Shown: positions 32,240-41,665, counted from the first letter of the stretch. The stretch is 64,000 bases of DNA from Streptomyces sp. NBC_00335 (GCF_036127095.1 NZ_CP108007.1:232691-296690); one strand, 5' to 3'. A program made the numbers and translations. The notes: generated by a model not told the origin, from the sequence alone.

Positions 32240-34042
32240 TCAGCTCGCTGCGGGCAGTGCCGCATCGGCCATCCGTACGGGCAGGGATCGGGCGTAGAGC
32301 AGTACGAGCCGGTGAAAGCGGTACTGGAGCACGCCGCCGGCCGGGTCGGCCGGTTCGATCAGGGAGGCGTCCGCCAGTTGTTCCAGCAGATCCTCGGCGG
32401 TCGCGTGGGAAAGCCCGAGCAGGGTGGTGGCGGCCGACACCGTGAACGACCTCTCGCCCAGCGGAGCCAGACGGCGCAGCATGTCCAGGGGGACCGAGGT
32501 CCGGCGGGCCCACTGCCGCAGCGAGCGGCCCATGTCCAGGTCGCCGAAGCGCAGTTCGCGCAGCCGGTTGCCCGGGTCCTCCAGCCGGCCGGCCAGCAGC
32601 CCCACCGACCAGCGGGGCCGCGAGGCCAGCCGGGCTCCGGCGATCCGCAGGGCCAGCGGCAGGCCGTCGCAGTGCTCCACGATCCGCCGGGCGGCGGCCA
32701 GGTCGGCCGCCACGCGCTCCGTACCGGCCGCCGCCGCGAGTACGGCGAGGCTGTCGTCCTCACCCATCGGCTCCACGACGACGGTGTGCGGACCGGTCGC
32801 CAGGGCCAGATGGGTGTGCCCGGTCACCAGCGCCGCCGCGGCCGTCCCCGCGGGCAGCAGGGCGGCGAGCTGGCCGCCGTCCGTCACGTTGTCCAGCACG
32901 ACGAGCAGCCGCAGCCCGTCGGTGCGGGCGCGGTACAGGCGCACCAGTTCGTCGAGATCGTGACTCGCGGCGGCCGCCGCCTCGTGCCCGAGGGCGCGCA
33001 GCAGCTGCACCAGGACGGCCCGGGTGTCCTTGGAGCCGCCCTCACCGTCCGCGAGGTCCGCGTACAGCTGTCCGTCGGGGAAGTCGTCCGCGCAGCCGTG
33101 CGCCGCGCGCAGCGCCAGCGCCGTCTTGCCGACCCCGGCCATCCCGGTGATCAGCCCCCGGCGGGGCCGTCCGGCGGGCGCCAGCAGCCGCCGGGCCGCG
33201 GCGAGCTCCCGCTCGCGGCCGACGAAGGGGCCCGGCTCCGCCGGCAGCATCGCGGGGGCGGGCCGCGACGCGAAGACGAGCACTCCGGCGCCGGAGGGAA
33301 CCGGGGTGACGGCGAGCGAACCGTCCAGCACCGACTGGTAGGCGTCGGTGAGTTCGGCGCCCGGCTCCACCCCGAGCTCCTCGGCCAGCGCCCCGCGGCC
33401 CTCGTGGAAGGAGCGCAGCGCGTCCGCCTGGCGTCCGGACCGGTACAGGGCGGTCATCAGCTGCGCCCGCATCCGCTCGCGCAGCGGGAACTCCCCGACC
33501 AGCCGGGTGAGTTCCGCCGTGACCTGCTGGTGGCGCCCGAGCGCGAGGTCGGCCTCCATCCGGTTCTCCAGGGCCGCGGCCCGTCCCTCTTCCCACTGGG
33601 GTCCGTCGTTCTCGACGAGGAACTCCGTGGTGTGCCCCAGCGCGGGCCCGTGCCACAGGTCCAGCGCCTGGCCCAGCAGCGTCCCCGCCTCGTCGTACCG
33701 GCCCTGCTGGAGCGCCGTGCGCCCCTGGCGCTCCAGCCGCTCGAAGTCGACGATGTCGATCCGGCTGCCCTCGGCGTCGATGGCGTACCCGGGGGCCCGC
33801 CGGACGATCGTGACCTCGGGCTCCAGCAGCTTGCGCAGCCGCGAGACGTACGTGTAGATCTGCGCGCTCATCGTCACCGGCGGGCACATGCCCCACAACA
33901 GCCAGCTCAGCCGGGAGTCGGGCACCACCCTCCCCCGGGCGAGCAGCAGCGCCGCCAGCAGCGTACGCATCTTGGCCCCCGAGAGGCCCACGGGCCGGCC
34001 GTCGCGTCTGGCTTCAACGGGGCCGAGCAAGCAGAATTCCAT
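32240..34042 (-). CDS. AfsR/SARP-family pathway regulator with NB-ARC ATPase domain
   Basis: 600 residues. Residues 1-90 are an OmpR-type winged helix (opening MEFCLLGPVEAR). Residues ~95-240 are the bacterial transcriptional activation domain (LGVEPGAELTDAYQ near its end). A STAND/NB-ARC ATPase follows with the P-loop GMAGVGKT (~297) and DNV/GLPLALRIAG motifs. ATG 34042 is chosen because homology begins there and GGGGGAA lies upstream; the open frame continues 108 codons further without SARP homology. The TPR sensor domain of full AfsR is missing, so this is a medium-size SARP. Such proteins switch on antibiotic clusters by binding direct heptamer repeats at -35 regions. It is the likely activator of the NRPS operon. 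Confidence 0.92.
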   Translation of the reverse strand: MEFCLLGPVEARRDGRPVGLSGAKMRTLLAALLLARGRVVPDSRLSWLLWGMCPPVTMSAQIYTYVSRLRKLLEPEVTIVRRAPGYAIDAEGSRIDIVDFERLERQGRTALQQGRYDEAGTLLGQALDLWHGPALGHTTEFLVENDGPQWEEGRAAALENRMEADLALGRHQQVTAELTRLVGEFPLRERMRAQLMTALYRSGRQADALRSFHEGRGALAEELGVEPGAELTDAYQSVLDGSLAVTPVPSGAGVLVFASRPAPAMLPAEPGPFVGRERELAAARRLLAPAGRPRRGLITGMAGVGKTALALRAAHGCADDFPDGQLYADLADGEGGSKDTRAVLVQLLRALGHEAAAAASHDLDELVRLYRARTDGLRLLVVLDNVTDGGQLAALLPAGTAAAALVTGHTHLALATGPHTVVVEPMGEDDSLAVLAAAAGTERVAADLAAARRIVEHCDGLPLALRIAGARLASRPRWSVGLLAGRLEDPGNRLRELRFGDLDMGRSLRQWARRTSVPLDMLRRLAPLGERSFTVSAATTLLGLSHATAEDLLEQLADASLIEPADPAGGVLQYRFHRLVLLYARSLPVRMADAALPAAS

Positions 34043-34382
34043 GGTTCCCCCGTTGGAAGTCGTGTGGTGTGCCCCCCACTCTGCCCACCACCTCTGTCCC
34101 CCCGCTTTCGATTCGATTTCGCCGGCGGACGCACGAGGGCCTCCGGCCGCCCTCCGAAGATCCTCCACCGTGCCGTCCCGCTCCGCAGGAGGAACTCCGT
34201 AGCGCCCCGTCCCGCTGCCGGGGAACGCCGCAGGACATCGCGCCGAAGTCGTGGCCCGGGCCGCGCTGACGGCCGGGCGCACTGCGTGCGTCCCGGTGGA
34301 GACCGGCCGGACCGGCCGGACCGGCCGTCCAGCACTCCGGGGCCGTGGTGGCACCGGCGCCTGCACCCCGTGGGGGTCGTCC
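34043..34382. promoter_or_regulatory. 340-bp gene-free region upstream of the SARP gene
   Basis: Non-coding spacer between the hydrolase end and the SARP start; the SARP promoter must lie here or further upstream. The part next to the start codon is less GC-rich and has GGGGGAA as ribosome-binding site. Apart from the short tandem repeat at 34302-34328, I see no clear -10/-35 pair. Confidence 0.45.
34302..34328. repeat. Short tandem repeat, 9-bp unit (ACCGGCCGG) x 3
   Basis: Three head-to-tail copies of a 9-bp palindromic unit; the third lacks its last base or two. It lies about 260-290 bp upstream of the SARP start codon. The 9-bp period differs from the 11-bp period of typical SARP boxes, so it is recorded as a repeat only. 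Confidence 0.8.
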
Positions 34383-35519
34383 TCAGCCGCGGGTCCAGCG
34401 GAAGTCGACTTCCGGGTAGCGCGGGGAGGGGCTGTTCAGCAGGGGGGACGGCCGGCCCTTCAGGAACCGGTCCAGGCACAGCCGGGTATAGGTCCGGATC
34501 AGCTCGGTCGAGCGGGCCGGGTCCAGGGTCCCGAGCAGTTCGGCGTACAGGTCGGCCGGCCAGGACTCCGCCAGGCCGCCGGGAACGGCGAAGTGCGGCA
34601 GATCGGTGTAGGTGAGGTGCCCGGTGTCGCGCACCCGCAGCTGGCGGCCCCAGCCGCGCTGGTGCTCGCGCCAGCGCCGCCAGGTGTCGTGGTCCTCCAG
34701 CGCGGTGAGCAGCAGGTACGGGCGATCCAGCCCGAGGTCGGCCACCGGCGAGCCGAACAGGGCGCCGTCGAGGTTGACCCCGACGGTGAAGCGCTCGTCC
34801 ACCCGGAGGAGTTCGGCCGCCGCGGCGCCGCCCATGGAATGGCCGACGACGCCGATCCCGCGCGGATCCGCGCAGGGCGTCCGCCGCCGACGGGTCAGGG
34901 TCGTGGCGACGAACCGGAGGTCACCGACGCGCGCTTCTATTTCCAGGCGCTCCTGGCGGTCCCAGTCGTCCGACTCCTCGGGCAGCACGCTGTGGACGGC
35001 CCGGCCGTCGGGGAATTCCACCACCGCGGCGTCGTAGGTGTGGTCGATGCCCGCGACCAGGTACCCGTACGAGGCGAGCTCCTCGGCCAGGGCGGTGCAG
35101 TTGCTGCGGCCGCCCTTGCGCCCGTGCCCGAGCAGCACCAGCGGCAGCGCTCCCGGCACGGCCGGCGCGCCGGTCCGGGCGTGCGGCCGTACGGCCCCCA
35201 GGGTGCCCGCCTTGAGCGGCAGACCCGCCTCCAGGGCGGCGGCGACCCGGCTCGTGGTGTACGGGGCCCTGCGGCAGCCGGCAGTGGTCAGCGCGGGGTA
35301 CCAGAGCTGCACCATCAGCTCGCGCGGCCTGCGGTCCGGCGCGAGGGGGTCGTCACGGTCGTGGTCGACCAGGTGCAGGTCGATGGTGCCCACCGGCCGC
35401 CGGGACGTGGGAGCGGGCAACTCGATGACCTGCCCGGCGGCCCGCGCGGGCACGGAGGGCAGGGCGACGGCCCCCGCGCTCACTCCGGCGAGAACCAGGA
35501 GGGACCGGCGCGAGACCAT
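34383..35519 (-). CDS. Secreted (Tat) alpha/beta hydrolase, PAF-acetylhydrolase-like
   Basis: 378 residues. The N-terminus reads MVSRRSLLVLAGVSAGAVAL and is followed by an ARA cleavage site, a twin-arginine-type signal; ATG 35519 is chosen to place it at the start, 16 codons inside the longest frame. Catalytic serine is in GHSMGG (~225). The oxyanion block LVLLGHGRKGG and a late DTGHLTYTD, probably holding the catalytic His, fit the platelet-activating-factor acetylhydrolase/dienelactone-hydrolase superfamily. It should be an extracytoplasmic esterase or lipase. It shares a strand with the upstream glycosidase (105 bp away) but is separated from it by a hairpin, so co-transcription is uncertain. 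No evidence ties it to the peptide cluster. Confidence 0.85.
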   Translation of the reverse strand: MVSRRSLLVLAGVSAGAVALPSVPARAAGQVIELPAPTSRRPVGTIDLHLVDHDRDDPLAPDRRPRELMVQLWYPALTTAGCRRAPYTTSRVAAALEAGLPLKAGTLGAVRPHARTGAPAVPGALPLVLLGHGRKGGRSNCTALAEELASYGYLVAGIDHTYDAAVVEFPDGRAVHSVLPEESDDWDRQERLEIEARVGDLRFVATTLTRRRRTPCADPRGIGVVGHSMGGAAAAELLRVDERFTVGVNLDGALFGSPVADLGLDRPYLLLTALEDHDTWRRWREHQRGWGRQLRVRDTGHLTYTDLPHFAVPGGLAESWPADLYAELLGTLDPARSTELIRTYTRLCLDRFLKGRPSPLLNSPSPRYPEVDFRWTRG

Positions 35520-35612
35520 CAACCACCCCAAGGCGACTGCGTTCAGAAGGACTTGACGAATGCCCACCCTAGAAGGTCTGGACCATTCTGCCTAGCTCCG
35601 CGTGCACCGGAG

Positions 35613-35635
35613 CCGGCCGCTGTCTCAGCGGCCGG
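35613..35635 (-). terminator. Hairpin overlapping the stop codon of the phosphodiester glycosidase gene
   Basis: A perfect 9-bp GC-rich stem (35613-35621 with 35627-35635) around a 5-nt loop that includes part of the TGA stop. It is placed like a terminator for the minus-strand gene ending at 35625. No T-run follows. Confidence 0.6.
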
Positions 35636-37259
35636 GCGCCGCGCCGTGCAGCAGCAGGACGTTGCCGAGCAACCGCGGACCCGTGGCGTCCGAGGGGCGG
35701 TTGACGACGCCCGACCCCGCGGTGACCATCGCGCTCGATCCGCCGCCGTCGAGGTTCAGCGCCTCCCGGGCGCCCAAGGACTTCATCAGCTTTGCGGAAG
35801 CGGCCACGCTCAAGCCCTCGCTCCACCCGGCCCGGCGCCCGTCCACGACGACCAGCAGCAGTCGCCCCTGGCCGTCGACGCCGATCATGGAGCGCGGGTT
35901 GCCGCGGACCACCCAGTTGTAGGTGAAGGTCTGGTCGCCCTCCTCACGGATGATGCCGTCGGCGAGGGCGTTCACCGCGATCCGCCCGTCCCGGACCAGC
36001 GTCGGGCCGACCTGGAGGATCGTGGTGTCCGGGGTGAGCGGGACGTCGTATCCGGCGCCGTCCAGGACGCGCTGGGTGATGCCCAGCCGGGCTCCGGGGC
36101 GCGCGTGCGCCACCAGCCACTCGGCGCTCTCCCCGATCGCCTGGAGCGTGGAGCCGCCCGCGGGCGCCTTGGCCCCGCGCGTGCGGTGCACCGCCGTCAC
36201 CCGGTCGTCGCGGTCCAGGACCACCTCGGCGCCCGCTCCGGTCGGCGGGGTGCTCCACTCGGGGGTGAAGCGGACGAGCTCGCTCGCGTCGGTGCACTTG
36301 AAATCGTGCTTCGGGTGCTGGGTGGGCTGGTCTCCGCCGACGCCCCCGCAGTTCCAGATCTCGCCGGGGATCCGGTTGACACCGTCGATCTCCCTCGTGG
36401 AGCCGCCCGCCCTGACCGTGATCCGGGTGGAGTACGTGTCGACGTCCAACTGCCGCCCGCCGTCCGTGATCCTGAATCCCCCGCGGCCCTGGGTCGCCGC
36501 ACCCAGCAGCCGGCCGTCCTTGACGTACAGGCCGAGCGACGCGCCGCCCGCCGCGAACCACTGGGCGTTGACGCCCGCGAGCGCCCCGGTGGCGGCCGCC
36601 AGGTCGGGCAGCTTCTCGTGGACGTCGATGCTCGGCCCGAAGTCACTGGCCAGACGGCCGGTGAACCGCTTGAAGTCCACCCGCAGGACGAACACCCGCT
36701 GCAGGGCGTCGGCGTCCGTGCCGTCCTGCGCCGTGTACCGGGTGTCCCCGGCGAATCCGGCCGCCCGGACCTGGGCGAGCGCGGCCGTCGCCGCGCGCTG
36801 GTCGGCGTACCGGCCGATCCGCACGGTCCACCCCAGGGTGCCGCCCGGGCGGTCGGCGAAGGCGGGGATGAGGACCCGTTCCACCCGGGGTTCGAAGCCC
36901 TTGGCCCGCAGGGCCGCGGCCACCTGGTCGGCACGCTCCTTGGGGCCGAGGGCCGCGGTGGCCTGACCGTAGGAGCCGTCGGCGGTCAAGGGCTGGTTCA
37001 CGTGGACGGTCCAGACGTCGTCGGCGTCCGTCAGACCGCGGACGATCGAGGTCTGGGTGACCCCGGGTGCGATCACGGTGGACTGCGCCGACTCGGGGAA
37101 CGGGAGCGTACTGGGTTCGGGAGCAGCGGCCTCCACCGGACTCGGGGCCGCGGTCGGCCGCCCCGCTGCTCCGGTGGCCGGCGCCGCACCGAGGGCGGCG
37201 AGCGCGCAGACGGCGAGGACGGCAACGGACGACACGGCGAGGTGCGGTGGCTGACGCAT
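35625..37259 (-). CDS. Secreted phosphodiester glycosidase (NAGPA domain) with SPOR-like repeat
   Basis: 544 residues. A Sec signal peptide (hydrophobic ~8-30, ending around ATGAAG) is followed by a Pro/Ala linker. A SPOR-like segment (~110-180, VRIGRYADQRAATAALAQVRAAG) comes next. The C-terminal half has the NAGPA-type hallmarks GVNAQWF, GRGGFRITDG and NLDGGGSS near the end. NAGPA-domain proteins cleave sugar-phosphodiester bonds; secreted actinobacterial members probably act on wall polymers. ATG 37259 has GGGAGAG upstream and puts the signal peptide at the N-terminus; the longer frame to 37346 lacks support. It appears to start the minus-strand group, with a 213-bp divergent region towards the next gene. 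Confidence 0.88.
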   Translation of the reverse strand: MRQPPHLAVSSVAVLAVCALAALGAAPATGAAGRPTAAPSPVEAAAPEPSTLPFPESAQSTVIAPGVTQTSIVRGLTDADDVWTVHVNQPLTADGSYGQATAALGPKERADQVAAALRAKGFEPRVERVLIPAFADRPGGTLGWTVRIGRYADQRAATAALAQVRAAGFAGDTRYTAQDGTDADALQRVFVLRVDFKRFTGRLASDFGPSIDVHEKLPDLAAATGALAGVNAQWFAAGGASLGLYVKDGRLLGAATQGRGGFRITDGGRQLDVDTYSTRITVRAGGSTREIDGVNRIPGEIWNCGGVGGDQPTQHPKHDFKCTDASELVRFTPEWSTPPTGAGAEVVLDRDDRVTAVHRTRGAKAPAGGSTLQAIGESAEWLVAHARPGARLGITQRVLDGAGYDVPLTPDTTILQVGPTLVRDGRIAVNALADGIIREEGDQTFTYNWVVRGNPRSMIGVDGQGRLLLVVVDGRRAGWSEGLSVAASAKLMKSLGAREALNLDGGGSSAMVTAGSGVVNRPSDATGPRLLGNVLLLHGAAPGR

Positions 37260-37472
37260 GCGGCTCTCCCTGAAGGTGAGGTGGTGCGTCCGTCCAGTGC
37301 AGGAGCGACACGTGGCGGGTGGCGCAACACAGCTTGCTGCGCGCATGAATTCCCCGGGAACGAGCCAGGGGCCACCTCAGATTCCTCTGCAATGGCCCCT
37401 GACCTGCACGAATCGGTATGCGGTGATCAAGGCGGCCGCATACTCTTGATCTTTCTGATTGCGGGGGTTGGC

Positions 37473-38294
37473 ATGGGTGGCTCGACGATGAGGCCTGACG
37501 CTGAGCAGTACCCGGAGGTGGCGGCCGCGGGAGGAGACCTGACGGCGGCGCTGCAAGCTGCCGCCGTGAAGACGGGCACGCGGTTGGTCGGGCTGCGCGA
37601 CCCGTACTCCCCCACGGGACTGTCACGCCACTTCGCGGCCGACTTTGCGGCGGAGTGCGGGGCTGTCCAGGTGGAACTCCGCCCCGAACGCCGCGGGATC
37701 GAGGTGCTGCTGAGGTTGCCGCTCGCGGGTGTCGCCGGTGTGTGTGCGGTGCGATCCCTGGAGGCCGCCATCGAGGTGGTCCAGGACTGGCAGGCGGGGA
37801 CGCCTCTGGCGGACATGGCCGCCCGGTGGGAACTCCTGAGGGTGAGTCCGGAGGCCCTGGCACATGACCAGGGAAAGGGCGTCGCCCATGAGTGGGGGTA
37901 CCTCCGCGGCCTGCCCGATCGGCTTGTCGACCACGACCTGGTGGAGGCGGCGTTCCGTTCTCCGGAACTGAGCGCCTTGTTTCCCATGGTCGGTCACGGA
38001 TCCCTGCAGTTCCGCCGGCTCACGGTCTCCGACCCCGGAAGCGACGTCCCGAGCATCTTTCCTCTGGGAGAAGGCCGCTGGCAGGTCATCTCCCTGTGGG
38101 ACCGGGACATTCCCGTACGTACGGCCGACACCGCCGACGAGGCAGTGAGGCTGGTGGTGGAAGGGCTCCCGCAAGGGTGCGGTTCCGCGGTCGAAGTCAT
38201 CCACGACGCCAGGCGGGCGATGGCGAGCAAGGCCCGCGACGGTGACGGAACTCAGCAGGACAGCCCGGTCCCCACGAGGAGTCCGCACGGCTGA
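37473..38294 (+). CDS. Hypothetical protein, DUF6193-like
   Basis: 273 residues, no signal or membrane segment. Recognisable stretches are VVQDWQAGTPLADMAARW, a conserved-looking LLRVSPEALAHDQGKGVAHEW block, and a closing WDRDIPVRTADTADEAVRLVV. This resembles the DUF6193 family that is widespread in Streptomyces and sometimes labelled 'natural product biosynthesis', but I cannot confirm it without a profile search. ATG 37473 is preceded by GCGGGGG. The open frame upstream to 34251 is an antisense shadow. The gene converges with the short-chain dehydrogenase 63 bp downstream. Function unknown. Confidence 0.75.
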   Translation: MGGSTMRPDAEQYPEVAAAGGDLTAALQAAAVKTGTRLVGLRDPYSPTGLSRHFAADFAAECGAVQVELRPERRGIEVLLRLPLAGVAGVCAVRSLEAAIEVVQDWQAGTPLADMAARWELLRVSPEALAHDQGKGVAHEWGYLRGLPDRLVDHDLVEAAFRSPELSALFPMVGHGSLQFRRLTVSDPGSDVPSIFPLGEGRWQVISLWDRDIPVRTADTADEAVRLVVEGLPQGCGSAVEVIHDARRAMASKARDGDGTQQDSPVPTRSPHG

Positions 38295-38357
38295 GAATCC
38301 CCGTCGACAACCGTCTGCTCTTGGACGACACGGTTGCCCTGGTCACCGCGGCACCGA

Positions 38358-39185
38358 TCAGGCGGGCTTGGTGCCCTGGGCCTCGACGGCCACGTCCTGC
38401 CAGTCGGCCCAGACCTTGAGCCGGTCGGCGTAGGCCTGCGGGATCATCTCGTTGCCCTGGGTGCCGAAGAAGACGCGCAGCGGCGGGTTGTCGGAGTCGA
38501 CGACCTTCAGCAGCGCGGCAGCGGCGGCGGTGGGGTCACCGAAGTCGAGGGTCTGCATGAACGCGCCCAGCGCGTCCCGTACCCCGTCGTACACGGCGAT
38601 GGGGTCCGCGGAGACGGCCGAGGCGCCGCCCCAGTCGGTGGCGTACGCGCCGGGCTCGACGAGGGTGACCTTGATGCCGAGCCCGGCGACCTCCTGGGCC
38701 AGGGCTTCGCTCAGGCCTTCGAGCGCCCACTTCGAAGCGTGGTAGCCGCCGACGAGCGGCCAGGCGACGACGCCGCCGGTGGAGGAGATCTGCACGATGT
38801 GGCCGCTGCCCTGCGCGCGCAGGTACGGCAGGGCGGCCTGGGTCACCCACAGGGCGCCGAACAGGTTGGTCTCCATCTGGTCGCGCAGGGCCGACTCGGT
38901 CAACTCCTCGACGGCGCCGAACAGGCCGAAGCCGGCGTTGTTCACGATGACGTCGAGGCGGCCGAAGTGCTCCTGTGCCTGCTTGACGGCGGCGAACACC
39001 GCGCCCTTGTCCGTCACGTCCAGCTTGAGCGCGAGGACGGAGTCGCCGTAGGCGGCCACCAGGTCCTTGAGCGTCTCGGTGTCGCGGGCCGTCGCGGCGA
39101 CCTTGTCACCGCGCGACAGAGCCGCCTCGACGTACCGCCGGCCGAAGCCGCGGGAGGAACCGGTGACGAACCAGATCTTGCTCAT
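38358..39185 (-). CDS. Short-chain dehydrogenase/reductase (classical SDR)
   Basis: 275 residues. Cofactor motif TGSSRGFG (residues 8-15); the Asp after beta-3 is in LKLDVTD; NNAGFG at ~82; catalytic Ser in ISSTGG (~136) and YHASK (~149-153). The arginine and basic residues after the glycine motif suggest NADP(H). It is transcribed away from an AraC-type regulator across a 207-bp gap. That arrangement is common for a stress or quinone-type SDR controlled by its neighbour. The substrate is unknown. Confidence 0.93.
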   Translation of the reverse strand: MSKIWFVTGSSRGFGRRYVEAALSRGDKVAATARDTETLKDLVAAYGDSVLALKLDVTDKGAVFAAVKQAQEHFGRLDVIVNNAGFGLFGAVEELTESALRDQMETNLFGALWVTQAALPYLRAQGSGHIVQISSTGGVVAWPLVGGYHASKWALEGLSEALAQEVAGLGIKVTLVEPGAYATDWGGASAVSADPIAVYDGVRDALGAFMQTLDFGDPTAAAAALLKVVDSDNPPLRVFFGTQGNEMIPQAYADRLKVWADWQDVAVEAQGTKPA

Positions 39186-39392
39186 GATGTGTGCTCCGTA
39201 CGCGAAGGACTCGCAAGTGACGTGTCGGCCGGGCCGGCCGACAGCGGGGTGGTCGAAGGCGCCTCGGGGCGCCTCTTCGCTTTTGACTCTAGGAACCCAA
39301 TCGCAGAGGATCCATGGCGTAAACGATCAAAAACTTGCCGAATCGTCTCGACTCAGCGTCAAGAACGTGCTGCCGCAGATACGCTGCCCGGT

Positions 39393-40337
39393 ATGGATGT
39401 ACTCGCTGACGTACTGGCCACCACCGGATTCAACGGGGTCCTGCTCGCCCAGCTCCGCTCCCGCGGCTCCGGCTGGGGCTGTGCGCTGGAGCAGCAGAAC
39501 ACCGCCGGCTTCCACCTGGTGGCCGAGGGCACCTGCTGGCTGCGCGTCGAGGGCCGGCCGCCGCTGCAGCTCGTGTCCGGCGATGTCGTCCTGCTGCCCC
39601 GCGGCGAACCGCACACCCTGGCCGGCACCCCCGAAACGGACGCGGTGCCGTACGCCGAACTCGAAGCCGCCCACCCCCCGGGCCGCGAGGGCGTCGTCGA
39701 CCTCGGAGGTCTCGGGCCCGCCCTGCGCATCGTCTGCGGCAAGTTCACCTACGACGGCGACGCCGCGCAGCACCCGGTCCTGTCCGCCTTGCCGGCCGTG
39801 ATCCACGTTCCCGGCATGAGCGCCGACCCGGAACTGCAGGGCATCATCCGGCTGCTGGTCGCCGAGACCACCCGCACCCGGCCCGGAGCGCGGGTCGTGG
39901 CAGCCCGGCTGACCGACGTCCTCTTCGTCCAGGTGATCCGCGCCTGGCTCGACCTCACCGACGCCGGGGCGGGACAGCGGTCCTGGCTCACCGCGTTGCG
40001 CGACCCGCGGATCGGCGCCGCGCTCTCGCTGGTCCACGACGCTCCGCAGCACCCGTGGACGGTGGAGGGCCTGGCCCGCGACGTCGCCATGTCCCGCCCC
40101 GCGTTCGCACGGCAGTTCAAGGAACTGGTCGGCGACACTCCGCTGGCGTACGTGTCCCGGCTGCGCATCGGCCTGGCTGCCCGACTGCTGCGCGAGACGG
40201 ACGACCTGGTCGGCGACATCGGGGCAGCCGTCGGCTACACCTCCGAGTTCACCTTCTCCCGCGCCTTCTCCCGGGAACTGGGCATCGCCCCCGGCCGCTA
40301 CCGCCGAGCCGCCCAGACCCGGCCCGAGGCCGCCTGA
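39393..40337 (+). CDS. AraC-family transcriptional regulator with cupin sensor domain
   Basis: 314 residues. Residues ~5-170 form a cupin-type ligand-binding half (LVSGDVVLLPRGEPHTL is the cupin metal/ligand loop). Two helix-turn-helix motifs fill the C-terminus (WTVEGLARDVAMSRPAFARQFKELVG, then DIGAAVGYTSEFTFSRAFSRELG), ending in the conserved PGRYR. ATG 39393 gives a normal AraC N-terminus; the longer frame upstream is antisense to the SDR gene. It is divergent to the SDR gene, which it probably regulates through the 39186-39392 region. Confidence 0.93.
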   Translation: MDVLADVLATTGFNGVLLAQLRSRGSGWGCALEQQNTAGFHLVAEGTCWLRVEGRPPLQLVSGDVVLLPRGEPHTLAGTPETDAVPYAELEAAHPPGREGVVDLGGLGPALRIVCGKFTYDGDAAQHPVLSALPAVIHVPGMSADPELQGIIRLLVAETTRTRPGARVVAARLTDVLFVQVIRAWLDLTDAGAGQRSWLTALRDPRIGAALSLVHDAPQHPWTVEGLARDVAMSRPAFARQFKELVGDTPLAYVSRLRIGLAARLLRETDDLVGDIGAAVGYTSEFTFSRAFSRELGIAPGRYRRAAQTRPEAA

Positions 40338-40392
40338 GCGGGGCGTCGCATTGAAGGAGACCTCGAGAGCGGTGTGCTGGCATGATCGTGCG

Positions 40393-40809
40393 ATGCCTTC
40401 TGCCGTCGAGTTCTTCGTCGCTCCGGATGACGGAGTGGCTTCCGAGATGGGGCCTCAGCATCGGGACCACGGTTTCCCGGCGTTCATGTGTGCGGGCCTC
40501 TACCCCGATGATGCGATGGGGGACTGGGAGGTCCTCCTGGGCGGGGGCGTGGCCACGAAGCCGCGGGTCGTCGTAGCGATGGCGAACGACGGTTTTGAAG
40601 CGTTCGCGTTCCCGGAGCGCCTGCGCTTGGCCCTGGCAAGGGCAAGCGCGGAGCGGCTGGTTGAGGTCGCCAGGGCGTGGGTCGGGCTCGCGACGATGAA
40701 GGACGAGGGGATTTCGGCCGAGGAAGCGATCGAGATCCTCACCGAGGTAGCCGACCTCGCCCGCACCGCCGAAGCCTCGCGTCAGCCTCTGTACTGCTGG
40801 GCGATCTAG
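40393..40809 (+). CDS. Hypothetical protein
   Basis: 138 residues, soluble and acidic, starting MPSAVEFFVAPDD at ATG 40393 (an in-frame ATT/ATG context upstream to 40351 gives extra residues with no support). It contains a long amphipathic helix (RLALARASAERLVEVARAWVGL) and ends in an aromatic patch (LYCWAI). I recognise no family. It lies 55 bp after the AraC gene on the same strand. Confidence 0.7.
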   Translation: MPSAVEFFVAPDDGVASEMGPQHRDHGFPAFMCAGLYPDDAMGDWEVLLGGGVATKPRVVVAMANDGFEAFAFPERLRLALARASAERLVEVARAWVGLATMKDEGISAEEAIEILTEVADLARTAEASRQPLYCWAI

Positions 40810-40968
40810 GCCGCCCGTCCAAACACGCGAGGCAGAACCATGGGCCGGCGGAGGCCATGACGCGCGTACTCGACGGGGCGGTGCGATGACCCCAGGGGTA
40901 ATCGCACCGCCCCACCCCACTCGGCTACGTTCCGGTCATCGCTCACACCCCCGGAACGAAGGAGCCCC

Positions 40969-41361
40969 GTGGTGTCCGCATACGGCTTCGCACATCTCCG
41001 CAGCCGCCGGAATCACTCCGACATCATCGAGTACCTGGAGCGCATCCAGGCAACCCTCGACCCCTTCACGGGACGCTTCGTCATCCACGGTCCGCCGGCC
41101 GAAGTCGTGGAGGGTACGTGGCCCGGCAGCATGGTGCTGATCGAGTTCCCCAGCCTGGCCGAAGCCCGTGCCTGGTACGACTCTCCCGCCTACCAGGCCA
41201 TCCTGAGTCTGCGCACCGACCACATAGAGGGCGACGTGCTGCTCATCCAGGGCGTAGGACCCGACTACGATCCGGCCGAGCGGGCTCGCACGTTGCGAAC
41301 AGAAGCCGGTCCTCCGTTGGCCGGCCGCTCAGCGGCGAGAACACAGGAGCGCTCGCCATGA
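40969..41361 (+). CDS. DUF1330 family protein (dimeric alpha-beta barrel)
   Basis: 130 residues. The block EARAWYDSPAYQAILSLRTD followed by DVLLIQGV is the DUF1330 signature, a small ferredoxin-like fold related to antibiotic-biosynthesis monooxygenases. GTG 40969 is preceded by AAGGAG, so the start is well supported. The last ~25 residues are charged and probably disordered. Family members are mostly uncharacterised; a role in stress is often guessed. It is convergent with the next gene, 28 bp away. Confidence 0.88.
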   Translation: MVSAYGFAHLRSRRNHSDIIEYLERIQATLDPFTGRFVIHGPPAEVVEGTWPGSMVLIEFPSLAEARAWYDSPAYQAILSLRTDHIEGDVLLIQGVGPDYDPAERARTLRTEAGPPLAGRSAARTQERSP

Positions 41362-41389
41362 GACCACGGCTGCGCCTCCTGGGCCCGCG

Positions 41390-41665
41390 CTACGTGTGCC
41401 GGACCACCTCATAGACCGTCTGGGAAACGGGCGCCGGGTGCGGGTCCTTGTTCCATCCGATCTCCTCGGCGCGCTTCTCGATCGCCTTGTATGCAGCGTG
41501 AGCTGCGGCTTCGTCCTCGAAGAACGCGACAGACAGCCCGTTGCCAGTAGCAGGATCGACGAGGTGATACCCGCCATGGACACCGGGCACCGCGGCGGCA
41601 GCATCCAGCACCCAGTCCCGGTCGTCAGTCGGCATCGGTTCCCACACGGCCACCCTCGCGATCAC
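41390..41665 (-). CDS. Small ABM-like (dimeric alpha-beta barrel) protein
   Basis: 91 residues. It starts VIARVAVWEPMPTDDRDW at GTG 41665, chosen because GGAGG lies about 6 bases upstream; the frame stays open to 41908 but without protein-like composition. The pattern of strand, helix, GYHLVDPATGNGLSVAFFED and a helix AHAAYKAIEKRAEEIG matches the Dabb/ABM fold. No catalytic residues are obvious. Function unknown. Confidence 0.72.
   Translation of the reverse strand: MIARVAVWEPMPTDDRDWVLDAAAAVPGVHGGYHLVDPATGNGLSVAFFEDEAAAHAAYKAIEKRAEEIGWNKDPHPAPVSQTVYEVVRHT

Noticed and set aside
34302..34328. SARP binding box upstream of the SARP gene
   Set aside because: SARP boxes repeat with an 11-bp period; this is a 9-bp period of a self-complementary unit, and no -35 sequence follows.
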